NCBI RefSeq assembly: GCF_000719865.1
Contig: NZ_JOID01000004.1
Coordinates: forward strand, 190,443 to 254,442
Direction: 5' to 3'
Source of the DNA: Streptomyces albus subsp. albus
GTDB lineage: Bacteria > Actinomycetota > Actinomycetes > Streptomycetales > Streptomycetaceae
Length of the DNA stretch: 64,000 bases
Each line of letters opens with the position of its first letter. The stretch's first letter is position 1. Below, piece by piece: positions 46,648 to 54,344 of the stretch. The notes below the pieces were generated by a model. It was not told the DNA's origin. It saw only the letters and a program-made list of their open reading frames with translations, and ran no database searches. Position numbers and translations under genes: made by a program.

Positions 46648-46966
46648 CGCAGTTCCCCGCCTCCCTGTCCGCACGCCACTCGCGCCAGTCGCGACAGTTG
46701 CCTGTCCCGCCTCCCTGGCTCAACGCGGACGCCGGGGCGTCGTCACGCCGCTTGTCGCGTACCCGTATCGGCATCGCGCGTACAAACGGCCATTGACGGT
46801 GGTCACCGGGTTGCGTTGTGGCTGATCACGCCGTGCGGTCGCCGGGCCGCATGCTCCGCTCGGCGGTCACGAGCACACGCCGGGCCGGGGCCGGGGCCGG
46901 GGCCGGGGCTGGAGGGATCGGCGGAGGGCAAGCCCGAGTCTCCGGGCCGGTCAGCCGGTCAGCCGG
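46648..46966. other. Intergenic region with G-rich and GGTCAGCC repeats
   Basis: A 319-bp gap. It contains the GGGGCC array (46882-46908) and the first GGTCAGCC units. No gene or clear promoter is visible. Confidence 0.55.
46882..46908. repeat. GGGGCC hexamer array, potential G-quadruplex
   Basis: Five G-runs of 3-4 bases, each separated by CC, on the plus strand. This meets the usual four-run criterion for a G-quadruplex. Confidence 0.85.
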
Positions 46967-46972
46967 TCAGCC
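46949..46972. repeat. Three tandem GGTCAGCC octamers
   Basis: Three perfect copies. The last copy contains the stop codon of the DUF1330 gene (46967-46969), so repeat change here would extend or shorten that protein. Confidence 0.9.
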
Positions 46973-47344
46973 GTCCCGGCGGCTCGTCCACGGGATGGTC
47001 GGCTGGAGCACGGCTTCCGTCAAGGACTGGCTGCGCAAGGCGGTGACCTGCTGGTATTCGGGGTCGGCGACCATGCGGCTGAAGACCTCACGGCTGGGGT
47101 AGCGGACCAGCAGGACCGCGTCCCACGCCTGTCCCTCCTCCGCGACCAGCGGCGTGGTGCCGTCACCGGCGTAGAGCAGCTCGGCTCCGTAGCGTTCCAG
47201 GAAGACCTGCGTCCGCCGGGCGTATTCGGCGTACGAGGAGCGGCCGTCCTCCGTGAACCGGAGCAGGTTGAGCATGACGACGGGGCCGCCCGGGTCCTCC
47301 GCCACCATCCGCGCGAGGTCGGCTCCCGAGGGATCGACTGCCAT
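46967..47344 (-). CDS. DUF1330-type protein (ABM/dabb-like fold)
   Basis: A 125-aa protein: PVVMLNLLRFTEDGRSSYAE, RRTQVFLERYGAELLYAG and VLLVRYPSREVFSRMVADPE, typical of DUF1330 dimeric alpha/beta-barrel proteins. These resemble small monooxygenases, but most lack a known substrate. ATG 47344 has GGGAAGGGGAAG upstream. Confidence 0.82.
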   Translation of the reverse strand: MAVDPSGADLARMVAEDPGGPVVMLNLLRFTEDGRSSYAEYARRTQVFLERYGAELLYAGDGTTPLVAEEGQAWDAVLLVRYPSREVFSRMVADPEYQQVTALRSQSLTEAVLQPTIPWTSRRDG

Positions 47345-47652
47345 CCTGCTTCCCCTTCCCGTGCTCCTGTGTTCCCGCTCCGTCGAGGGCGGTTTCCCGC
47401 GCCCCGCACGGCCCCGCCGCGCGGCGGGCGGAGGACCATCCGCTCCCGCCAAGCCACGGCGCGCCCAGCAGCCTAGGCGGATCACACCCGTCTTGCATAC
47501 CGCCCGGTCGGTTTTGAGGGTGTGTGTGTGGTGTTCATGCCGAGCCAAGGGGGTCCGGTGCGCCAGGGCGGGTGCGCAATGCGGTGGCCATGACCGTGCG
47601 CCAAGCCCGCTCGCGGCTCCCTTGCCGGCGCTGCGGCCGCGTCCCCCCGGGC
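47345..47652. other. Intergenic region, upstream of the DUF1330 gene
   Basis: A 308-bp gap. ACCGCCCGGT (47499-47508) within CATACCGCCCGGTCGGT resembles a weak TetR-type inverted repeat; a GTGTGTGTGTGG run follows at ~47520. Nothing else is evident. Confidence 0.4.
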
Positions 47653-48105
47653 TCAGCGCTGATAGAGCCCGTACAGCGTGCCGCTCGCGAGCTGCCGGTC
47701 GTCCACCGCGGCGTGCACCTCGCCGGCCGTCGCGCCGTCGCGGAGGGAGACCGGCTCCGGAAGGGCGTAGAGGCGGAAGAAGTAGCGGTGCGCCCGGTCG
47801 CCGGGCGGGGGCTGCGGGCCTCCCCAGCCCCGTTCCCCGAAGCCGTTCGTCAGGGGTGTGCCGCCCGGGGGAGTCCGCCCGGCCTCCACGCCGTCGGACG
47901 CCGGGTCGATGCCGGTGACCAGCCAGTGGAGGAAGGTGCCCCTCGGCGCGTCCGGGTCCTCGCACAGCAGCAGGAGTTCCGCCGCTTCCGCCGGTACGCC
48001 CGACCAGCTCAGCGGCGGCGAGAGGTTGTCGCCGTCTCTTGCGTACGTGCGCGGGAGGAAGGACTCGCTGCTGAACGCGGTGCTGCGCAGGTCGATACCA
48101 GTCAT
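47653..48105 (-). CDS. YbhB/YbcL-family (PEBP/Raf kinase inhibitor-like) protein
   Basis: A 150-aa protein. The PEBP ligand pocket motifs are present: LSPPLSWSGVPAEAAELLLL, CEDPDAPRGTFLHWLVTGID, and GERGWGGPQPPPGDRAHRYF. Bacterial members bind anionic ligands; roles are mostly unknown. ATG 48105 (TGIDLRSTAF) is the natural start. Confidence 0.9.
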   Translation of the reverse strand: MTGIDLRSTAFSSESFLPRTYARDGDNLSPPLSWSGVPAEAAELLLLCEDPDAPRGTFLHWLVTGIDPASDGVEAGRTPPGGTPLTNGFGERGWGGPQPPPGDRAHRYFFRLYALPEPVSLRDGATAGEVHAAVDDRQLASGTLYGLYQR

Positions 48106-48298
48106 GCCGCGCCGGGTACCCGCATGCGCGCCGGATGCGCACGGACGTGCGGCATTTGTCCGCCGTCCGTCCCGGATGCGGCCCGAGCGGGGCCGGAACA
48201 GACTGGCAACGAGCCGGCTCGTCACGGCCGGGCCCTCGCGGCCCGGACGCGGCACCGGCCGGTACGGATCCGGCAGGACGGGGTGAGAGGGCGTGATC

Positions 48299-48412
48299 AT
48301 GAAGAAGAACGAGGAGCGCGAGGCGGCGTACCTGCGGCAGAGCGGACGCAAGGAGCTCACTCCGCGCCAGCGGCGGCGGCTGGAGAAGAAGGCCGGCCAG
48401 GGCAAGGGCTGA
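48299..48412 (+). CDS. 37-aa basic small protein
   Basis: A short ORF, MKKNEEREAAYLRQSGRKE and LTPRQRRRLEKKAGQGKG, with GAGAGG 8 bp before ATG 48299. Its dense Lys/Arg/Glu content and good RBS argue that it is translated. Similar short basic proteins (xxERxAAYLRQxGRxxLTPxQRRR) occur in Streptomyces by my recollection; function unknown, possibly nucleic-acid or ribosome associated. Confidence 0.6.
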   Translation: MKKNEEREAAYLRQSGRKELTPRQRRRLEKKAGQGKG

Positions 48413-48706
48413 CCGGCCGGCCGGACGTGCGCCGGCCCGGGCGGCCGGAGCCCTCCGGGCCGGGCCGGCGGGAGCGTCCCCCGTCACCGCCTGGAGCCGA
48501 GCCGGCCCGTCACCGCCTGGAGCCGAGCCGGCCCGCGGTCCGGCCCCTCCTCGCCCCCGCCACCCGGTGGAGCGGGCGGATTCCGGGAGGACGGGCGCCC
48601 GGAGAGGTGCCGGGCAGGGCACACGGTTGGGAAGGGAAGGCGCCGGGCCGGGCCGATGAGGGGCCTCGGCCCGGCGCCGGGCGATCACTGCCGGATCACT
48701 GCCCGC
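48413..48706. other. Intergenic region with a 26-bp tandem duplication
   Basis: A 294-bp gap between the small ORF and the secreted protein stop. It holds two perfect 26-bp units at 48481-48506 and 48507-48532 (each beginning CCGTCACCGCCTGGAG). No other element was recognised. Confidence 0.7.
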
Positions 48707-49513
48707 TCACTGCTCGTTCAGGCCGCAGGAGGCCAGGCCGCCGAGCCCCGCGGGCGGCTGTCCTCCTCCCCGTTCGACGGCCTGGCCGATGCGGTCGATG
48801 ACGGCACGGCGCTTGCCTTCCAGCGGGCCGAGGATGGCGTTCTGCACGAAGTTGGGCCCGCCCTCGCCCTGGGAGCGCGCCAGCCGCCCGTTGGCCTCGT
48901 CGATCTGGTTCCGCAGTTGCGCCAGTTCCCTGTCGATCCGGGCCTGCGCCTCCGCCGGCACGGCTCCGAGCTGTGAGGCGACATCGGCGCAGTCGACGGT
49001 GGGCGCGCCCGCCGCCGCGCCCTGCTCCTCGCCGTCGCCGCCGGCTCCCTCCGCCGGAGGCGCCGCCTCACCGGCGGCCGCCTGCCCGCCGAGGGCGCAC
49101 GTGGCCAGCGCCTCCAGCCCTTCGGGCTTCTCCGCGAGGCGCCCGATGGCCGTCTCGATCCGGTTCAGCGCCGCGGTGCGCTTGTCCTCCAGCGGGCCGA
49201 GGATGGCGTTCTGGACGAAGTTGGGTCCGCCCTCGCCCCGGGAGCGCGCCAGCCGGTCGTTGGCCTCCGCGAGTTGCTTGTCGAGCTGGGCCAGATTCCG
49301 TTCGACCTCGTCCTGGGCCCCGGCGGGGATCTCCGGCAGTTTCCCGTCCGCCGACGGGCACGAGATGGTCTGCGCCGACGCCCCGCCCGCGGCGGATCCG
49401 CTCTCGCCGGCGAACGCGCCCGCCGTGGCCAGACCGCCCGCGATCAGCCCCGCTCCCACCAGGCCGATCCCGATGACTCGGTGCTTCCTGTGTGTCTTCC
49501 TCGCTCGCGACAT
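48707..49513 (-). CDS. Secreted protein with two duplicated Cys-paired domains
   Basis: A 268-aa protein. An Arg/Lys-rich n-region and hydrophobic core (GIGLVGAGLIAGGLATAGA) form a signal peptide ending near AFAG. The mature part is a tandem duplication: NDRLARSRGEGGPNFVQNAI in repeat 1 and NGRLARSQGEGGPNFVQNAI in repeat 2, each followed by LGPLE(D/G)KR and bracketed by one N- and one C-terminal Cys (ISCPS/TCALG and VDCAD/SCGLN). Repeats are ~80 residues of helical coiled-coil character. I do not know the family's function. ATG 49513 with GAGAGGTGAG just upstream. Confidence 0.8.
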   Translation of the reverse strand: MSRARKTHRKHRVIGIGLVGAGLIAGGLATAGAFAGESGSAAGGASAQTISCPSADGKLPEIPAGAQDEVERNLAQLDKQLAEANDRLARSRGEGGPNFVQNAILGPLEDKRTAALNRIETAIGRLAEKPEGLEALATCALGGQAAAGEAAPPAEGAGGDGEEQGAAAGAPTVDCADVASQLGAVPAEAQARIDRELAQLRNQIDEANGRLARSQGEGGPNFVQNAILGPLEGKRRAVIDRIGQAVERGGGQPPAGLGGLASCGLNEQ

Positions 49514-50171
49514 GCTCACCTCTCTGGTGTGACAAAGAGAACTGGAGGTGGGAGCCGCCTTCCGGTCGGCAGCGGCCTGCGCTGCCCGCGCGCCGGCCCT
49601 CGCTCCCCGGGGGGGATGCGGGGCCCGTCCTTCGGATTCTCCCGGAGCGCCGCACCGACCGGGTGCCGGGACGGTGTGCACCGGCCGACGCGTCACTCAC
49701 CGGGCAAGTACGCACGGAAGGCCGCGCACACTCAATCGCCGCGCGTTTTCGTGGAAGCCGGTGCCCACCGCGCGCGCCTCCGGGGCCCGATGCCCGTGCG
49801 GCACTCCGGCTCGCGGGGGACGGGACGGCACGGGTTGCCGCCTGCGAGCCGGGGGATACGGGCCCCTCTCGTCGGCGGCCCGGGAGACGGCGCGCGGAGC
49901 GTCTCCCGGACCGCAGGTGCGGGCGAGCGGGCACGGCCCGCCCCCGCCGCCGGATTCCGGCAGCGGGGCCCGGTGGAGTCCGCCGTCCCATGACGGAGTC
50001 CTCCGGGACCGGGGCCGTGCGCGGCCCCAGGAAGGAAGGGGAAAGGCCGCGAAACCGCTCGTGCCGCGTGGACGGCGGCGAGTCCGGTCCTCCCGTGCCG
50101 GCGGGCCGGCCGACTGCGGGGGGACCGCCGGCTGCCCGGGCTCCGGGGAAGCCGGTCCGCCGCCGATCCGC

Positions 50172-50267
50172 GATCCACCGTGTACGGAACCGGGGGCCGG
50201 ATCAACGTCTGCGGATGCCGGGAAGGCGCGGCCAAGCGGTGGATAAACGTCCCTTAACCTGCCCGGC
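50172..50267 (+). repeat. Non-coding ~96-nt element, copy A
   Basis: Begins GATCCACCGTGTACGG and ends GGCCAAGCGG...CGTCCCTTAAC...CCCGGC. It shares the same order of blocks with copy B at 50524-50620, and the similarity extends upstream (GGACGGCGGCG blocks near 50069 and 50478). It contains a GGAAC...CGTCT arrangement reminiscent of an ECF sigma promoter. Confidence 0.65.
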
Positions 50268-50377
50268 ATCCGGCCCGGTCGTCCCGCCGGGGCGAGCAGC
50301 GCCCGCAGGACCGCGCCATGTGAAAGGGGTCTCCTGCGGCGGAACGAAGCAGCGGCCAAACGGTGCCGGGGCCGGAA

Positions 50378-50416
50378 CCCCGCGCGGGTCTTGTCCCAAG
50401 CCGGACCCGCGCGGGG
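50378..50416. terminator. 13-bp GC hairpin in the non-coding region
   Basis: CCCCGCGCGGGTC (50378-50390) and GACCCGCGCGGGG (50404-50416) pair perfectly with a 13-nt loop. It could be a terminator of a transcript begun at copy A or part of a structured RNA. Confidence 0.55.
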
Positions 50417-50523
50417 AACCAGGGGTGGCGCCGCTCGTCCCGGAAACGGCACCGCGCGTGATGCGCTCACGCCGCGCGGACGGCGGCGGCGCCGGACCTC
50501 CCCGGGCGGCCACCACCGTCCTT

Positions 50524-50620
50524 GATCCACCCTGAACGGGGCGGTGAGCCCTTTCAAGGGGCGGGGAGGCTGGAAAGACCAGGCCAAGCGTGACATCACC
50601 GTCCCTTAACGCACCCCGGC
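50524..50620 (+). repeat. Non-coding ~96-nt element, copy B
   Basis: Second copy of the element at 50172-50267: GATCCACCCTGAACGG, GGCCAAGCG, CGTCCCTTAAC and CCCCGGC in the same order and at nearly the same spacing (97 nt). It contains an internal GCCCTTTCAAGGGGC hairpin not present in copy A. It ends 221 bp before the radical SAM start. Confidence 0.65.
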
Positions 50621-50841
50621 CGAGTGGAGTCCCCGCGCCCGGGAAGCGGCGGAGCGAGCGCCCGTCCCCCGGCGGAGCGAGCGCCCGGGAACCGACGGCG
50701 CGGGCCCGCAGCGCCGGTACGCGGCGCCGAGCATCACGGCCCGCGCCTCACCGAGGTCGTCCGGGGCCGGGCCGCGGTTCCGGCGCGGGTGGGAACGGAG
50801 CCCCGGGAACCGGCCCGCCGCCCCGCGCGGTCCGAGCAGTC

Positions 50842-52254
50842 ATGCGCGTGACGATGATCCTCCCGGCTCTGACCGAAGCGACCAGCCCGCTCTTCCGGCC
50901 CGTGAAGTACTCGCTCTTCCCGCCGCTCGGGCTGGCGACCCTCGCCGGATACCTCGGCCCGGACGACGAGGTGACGCTGTACGACGAACACGTGGAGCGC
51001 ATCCGCCTCGACGCGCTCGACACCCCCGACCTGCTCGTCCTCCAGCCGTACATCACCTCCGCGAGACGCAGCTACGAGATAGCCGACCACTTCCGGGCCC
51101 GCGGCGTCCACGTCGCCATGGGCGGTCTGCACGTGACGTCGCTCCCCGACGAGGCCGCCGCGCACGCCGACACCGTCTTCACCGGCCCGGGCGAGGACAC
51201 CTGGCCGCAGTTCCTCCAGGACTTCCGCGACGGCGTCCCGGCGCGGCGCTACGACTCCGCCCGCCGGACCCTCGCCGGTCTGCCGCCCGTCCGCCGGGAC
51301 CTCATCAAGCGGCACCTCTACCTCGTACCCAACTCCCTGGTCGTGTCGCGTGGTTGCCCGCACCACTGCGACTTCTGCTACAAGGACGCCTTCTTCGAGG
51401 GCGGGAAGTCCTTCTACACCCAGGCCGTGGACGACGCCCTCGCCGAGATCGAGCGGCTGCCCGGCCGGCATCTCTACTTCCTCGACGACCACCTCTTCGG
51501 CAACCGGCGCTTCGCGGAGGCCCTCTTCGACGGCATGGCCGGCATGAACCGGGTGTGGCAGGCGGCCGGGACGGTCACGTCGGTGCTGGATCCGGGGCTG
51601 CTGGAGAAGGCCGCCGGCGCGGGCCTGCGCAGCCTGTTCGTCGGCTTCGAGACCGTCAACGGGGCGAACCTGGCGGAGCGGAGGAAGGACCAGAACATCG
51701 GCCGCGACTACGACGAGGCCGTCCGCCGCCTGCACGGCGCGGGCGTCATGGTCAACGCCAGCTTCGTCTTCGGGCTCGACCAGGACGGGCCCGACGTCTT
51801 CGACCGGACGGTGGAGTGGGCCGTCGGGCAGGGCATCGAGACGGCCACGTTCCACATCATGACGCCGTACCCGTCGACCGGGCTGTGGAAGCAACTGGAG
51901 GCCGAGGACCGGATCGTCCACCGCGACTGGGACCTCTACGACACCCGCCACGTCGTGTACCGGCCCCGCAATATGACGGCCCGGCAGCTGGAGGACGGCT
52001 ACTGGCGGGCCTACCGCGACTTCTACCGCTGGCCGAACATCTGGCGGGGCGCGGCCGCCCAGCCCGGCGGCCACGAGCGGCTCCGGCATCTCGCCTACGC
52101 GGGCGGCTGGAAGAAGTTCGAGCCCGTCTGGGATGCGCTGATCCGCTCCCGCCGCGTGGTCCGCGCCCTCCCCCTGCTGGAACACACCCTCGCCGCCTTC
52201 CAGGGCCCGGTCGCCCGCACGCGCGGGGCGAGGACGCCCGAAACGACGCCGTAG
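50842..52254 (+). CDS. B12-binding-domain radical SAM enzyme (class B type)
   Basis: A 470-aa protein. Residues ~1-150 are a cobalamin-binding-like Rossmann domain (FPPLGLATLAGYLGPDDEVT, HVAMGGLHVT). The radical SAM core has SRGCPHHCDFCY (CxxxCxxC, ~175-183) and a TIM-barrel pattern (LYFLDDHLFGN, GLRSLFVGFETVNG). The C-terminus is YWRAYRDFYRWPNIW, as in BchE-like and DUF4070-type members. It may methylate or rearrange an unactivated carbon of a natural product; no biosynthetic cluster is adjacent. ATG 50842 lacks a strong RBS. Confidence 0.85.
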   Translation: MRVTMILPALTEATSPLFRPVKYSLFPPLGLATLAGYLGPDDEVTLYDEHVERIRLDALDTPDLLVLQPYITSARRSYEIADHFRARGVHVAMGGLHVTSLPDEAAAHADTVFTGPGEDTWPQFLQDFRDGVPARRYDSARRTLAGLPPVRRDLIKRHLYLVPNSLVVSRGCPHHCDFCYKDAFFEGGKSFYTQAVDDALAEIERLPGRHLYFLDDHLFGNRRFAEALFDGMAGMNRVWQAAGTVTSVLDPGLLEKAAGAGLRSLFVGFETVNGANLAERRKDQNIGRDYDEAVRRLHGAGVMVNASFVFGLDQDGPDVFDRTVEWAVGQGIETATFHIMTPYPSTGLWKQLEAEDRIVHRDWDLYDTRHVVYRPRNMTARQLEDGYWRAYRDFYRWPNIWRGAAAQPGGHERLRHLAYAGGWKKFEPVWDALIRSRRVVRALPLLEHTLAAFQGPVARTRGARTPETTP

Positions 52255-52286
52255 AGGTCGCCACCGAGACGGAGGCGGCGCCCGCA

Positions 52287-52318
52287 CCCGGCGCACCGCA
52301 CCACGGCGGTGCGCCGGG
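52287..52318. terminator. Bidirectional hairpin between radical SAM and SDR genes
   Basis: CCCGGCGCACCG (52287-52298) and CGGTGCGCCGGG (52307-52318) form a perfect 12-bp stem with an 8-nt loop between the convergent stops at 52254 and 52372. Confidence 0.85.
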
Positions 52319-52371
52319 CACGGCCCGGACCGGCCGGACCGGCCGGACCAGCCGGGTCGGCCGGCGCCGGC

Positions 52372-53172
52372 TCAGCCGCCGGCGGCCTCTCCCGGACCCG
52401 GCACGTTCCGGAAGCGGAACGGCTCCGGTTCGCGGCCGGGCTGGATGAACCAGCACTCCCCGGTGGCGTCGCCGGTGAGGATGCGCAGCACCGTGTCGGC
52501 CACGACCTGCGCCGGGATGATCGGCAGCTGCTGCGAGGAGAGCATGTCGCGGATCGGGTCGATGATCCGCGACTCCGCGAAGCCCGGGCAGATGGCGTTG
52601 AAGCGGACGCCCTCCGGCGCCAGGGCCGGGCCCAGCGAACGCGCCAGGCCCACCACGGCGTGCTTGTTGGCCGCGTACAGCGGGTCGAACGGCACCGCCG
52701 TCAGACCCGCCAGGGAGGCGGTCGCCACGATCGACCCGCCGCCGCGGGCCCGCAGCGCCGGCAGCACCGCGTGCGCGCCGTAGACGACGCCGTCGAGGTT
52801 GGCGCCCATCGCCCGCCGGTACCGGACCGGGTCGAAGTCGTCACCGATGCCGCAGCCCGTCGCCACACCCGCGTTCAGGAAGGCGATGTCGACACCGCCG
52901 CAGCGCTCCACGGCGAAGTCCACCAGGGCGCGGTTGGCGTCCAGGTCCGAGACGTCGCAGCTGCGGAAGTGGCCGCCGACGAGCCGGGCCACCTCCTCGC
53001 CGCCCGCCGCGTCCAGGTCGGCGACGACCACCTCGGCGCCCGCCTCCGCCAGCGTCAGCGCGGTGGCGCGGCCCAGGCCGGACGCGCCTCCGGTGACGAT
53101 GGCGACCTTGCCGCTCAGCGGCTTCCCCGGCCGCCCCTCCGCCCGGCCGCCCCCGGCCCCCGCGGCCGTCAC
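52372..53172 (-). CDS. Short-chain dehydrogenase/reductase (operon with MDR)
   Basis: A 266-aa SDR. KVAIVTGGASGLGRATALTL is the cofactor site, followed by LNAGVATG, the catalytic Ser in TASLAG, and YAANK (Tyr/Lys). The N-terminal ~20 residues are Gly/Ala/Arg-rich. GTG 53172 overlaps the stop of the MDR gene (GTGA), so the two are co-translated and probably act on one pathway. Confidence 0.87.
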   Translation of the reverse strand: MTAAGAGGGRAEGRPGKPLSGKVAIVTGGASGLGRATALTLAEAGAEVVVADLDAAGGEEVARLVGGHFRSCDVSDLDANRALVDFAVERCGGVDIAFLNAGVATGCGIGDDFDPVRYRRAMGANLDGVVYGAHAVLPALRARGGGSIVATASLAGLTAVPFDPLYAANKHAVVGLARSLGPALAPEGVRFNAICPGFAESRIIDPIRDMLSSQQLPIIPAQVVADTVLRILTGDATGECWFIQPGREPEPFRFRNVPGPGEAAGG

Positions 53173-54176
53173 GCCAGCTCCAGCACGAGCTTGCCGACGT
53201 TCTCCCCGCGGAACAGCATCTGCAGCGTCTCCGGGAAGTCGTCCACGGTGCCCTTGACCACGTGCTCCTTCACCTTCAGCCGGCCCTCGCCGATCCAGCC
53301 GGCGATGTCCCGCGCGGCCTCCGCGTAGCGCTTGGCGTAGTCGAAGACGACGAAGCCCTCCATGCGCGCCCGGCGCACGAGCAGCGTGAGGTAGTTCGAG
53401 GGGCCGCTCACCGCCGTCTCGTTGTTGTACTGGCTGATGGCGCCGCAGATCACCACGCGCGCGTGCATCGCCAGCCGGGTGAGCGCCGCGTCGAGGATCT
53501 CGCCGCCGACGTTGTCGAAGTAGACGTCGATGCCGTCCGGCGTCTGCTCGCGCAGGGCCCGCTTCACGTCCCCGGCGCGGTAGTCGATCGCCGCGTCGAA
53601 CCCGAGCTCGTCGGTCAGCAGGGCGCACTTCTCCGCGCCGCCCGCGATGCCGACGACCCGGCAGCCCTTCACCTTGGCGATCTGGCCCACGATGGAGCCG
53701 ACCGCGCCCGCCGCGCCGGAGACCACGACGGTCTCGCCCTCCTTGAGGGCGCCGACGTCCAGCAGGCCGAAGTAGGCGGTCATGCCGGGCATGCCCAGCG
53801 CGCCCAGGTAGGTCGAGGCCGGCGCGAGAGCGGTGTCGATCTTCAGGGCGCCCTTGCCGTCGGAGACGACGTGCTCCTGGACGCCGAAGGTGCCGACGAC
53901 GTGGTCGCCGGGCTGGTAGCCGGGGTGGTTCGAGGCGGTCACCTCGATCACCGAGCCCGCCCGCATCACCTCGCCGAGGCCGACGGGCGGCAGATAGGAG
54001 GGCCGGTCGTCCAGCCAGCCGCGCATCGCGGGGTCCAGCGAGATGAAGCGGGTCCGCCCGGCGAACTGGCCCTCCCCGGGCTCCTCGACGGGCGCCGTGG
54101 CGTGCTCCCAGTCCCCGGGCTTGACCTCGCCGACGGGACGGGCTGCCAGGCGGATCTGGCGGTTGGTCGCTGACAT
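53169..54176 (-). CDS. MDR-family NADP-dependent oxidoreductase (zinc-independent alkenal/one reductase type)
   Basis: A 335-aa protein. It has TRFISLDPAMRGWLDDRPSY, the cofactor motif VSGAAGAVGSIVGQIAKVKG, DVYFDNVGGEILDAAL and CGAISQYN, which define the prostaglandin/leukotriene reductase (PTGR, YncB) branch. It lacks zinc ligands. These enzymes reduce the double bond of alpha,beta-unsaturated carbonyls with NADPH. ATG 54176 has AGGAGG 5 bp upstream. First gene of a two-gene operon. Confidence 0.9.
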   Translation of the reverse strand: MSATNRQIRLAARPVGEVKPGDWEHATAPVEEPGEGQFAGRTRFISLDPAMRGWLDDRPSYLPPVGLGEVMRAGSVIEVTASNHPGYQPGDHVVGTFGVQEHVVSDGKGALKIDTALAPASTYLGALGMPGMTAYFGLLDVGALKEGETVVVSGAAGAVGSIVGQIAKVKGCRVVGIAGGAEKCALLTDELGFDAAIDYRAGDVKRALREQTPDGIDVYFDNVGGEILDAALTRLAMHARVVICGAISQYNNETAVSGPSNYLTLLVRRARMEGFVVFDYAKRYAEAARDIAGWIGEGRLKVKEHVVKGTVDDFPETLQMLFRGENVGKLVLELA

Positions 54177-54211
54177 GAAGCCTCCTGTTGAGTGCCGCGC
54201 AACCAGCACCA

Positions 54212-54223
54212 TACCGACCGGTA
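54212..54223. promoter_or_regulatory. TACCG-N2-CGGTA inverted repeat before the MDR-SDR operon
   Basis: TACCGACCGGTA is a perfect 5-2-5 inverted repeat 36 bp upstream of the MDR start, overlapping the expected promoter. The ACCG/CGGT pattern is common for TetR-family operators; no TetR gene is adjacent. Confidence 0.5.
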
Positions 54224-54344
54224 CGTACGATGCGGTGTGTGCCGTGCGCCACACGGTATGCCGACGCCCCCGCCCGCCGGGACGGCGGACGGGGGCGAGG
54301 GTGGAGGGAGGGGAGGGGAGCGGCGGGCGCGCCGCCCGCGCGGC

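Larger units (their letters stand above)
49514..50841. other. 1.3-kb non-coding region with duplicated element and hairpins
   Basis: No frame on either strand has gene-like codon use or a family match. It contains the duplicated ~96-nt element (50172-50267 and 50524-50620), a 13-bp hairpin (50378-50416) and the upstream region of the radical SAM gene. Confidence 0.65.

Noticed and set aside
50069..50841. Cobalamin riboswitch upstream of the radical SAM gene
   Set aside because: I could not find a B12-box-like sequence; the duplicated element does not match a riboswitch class I know.
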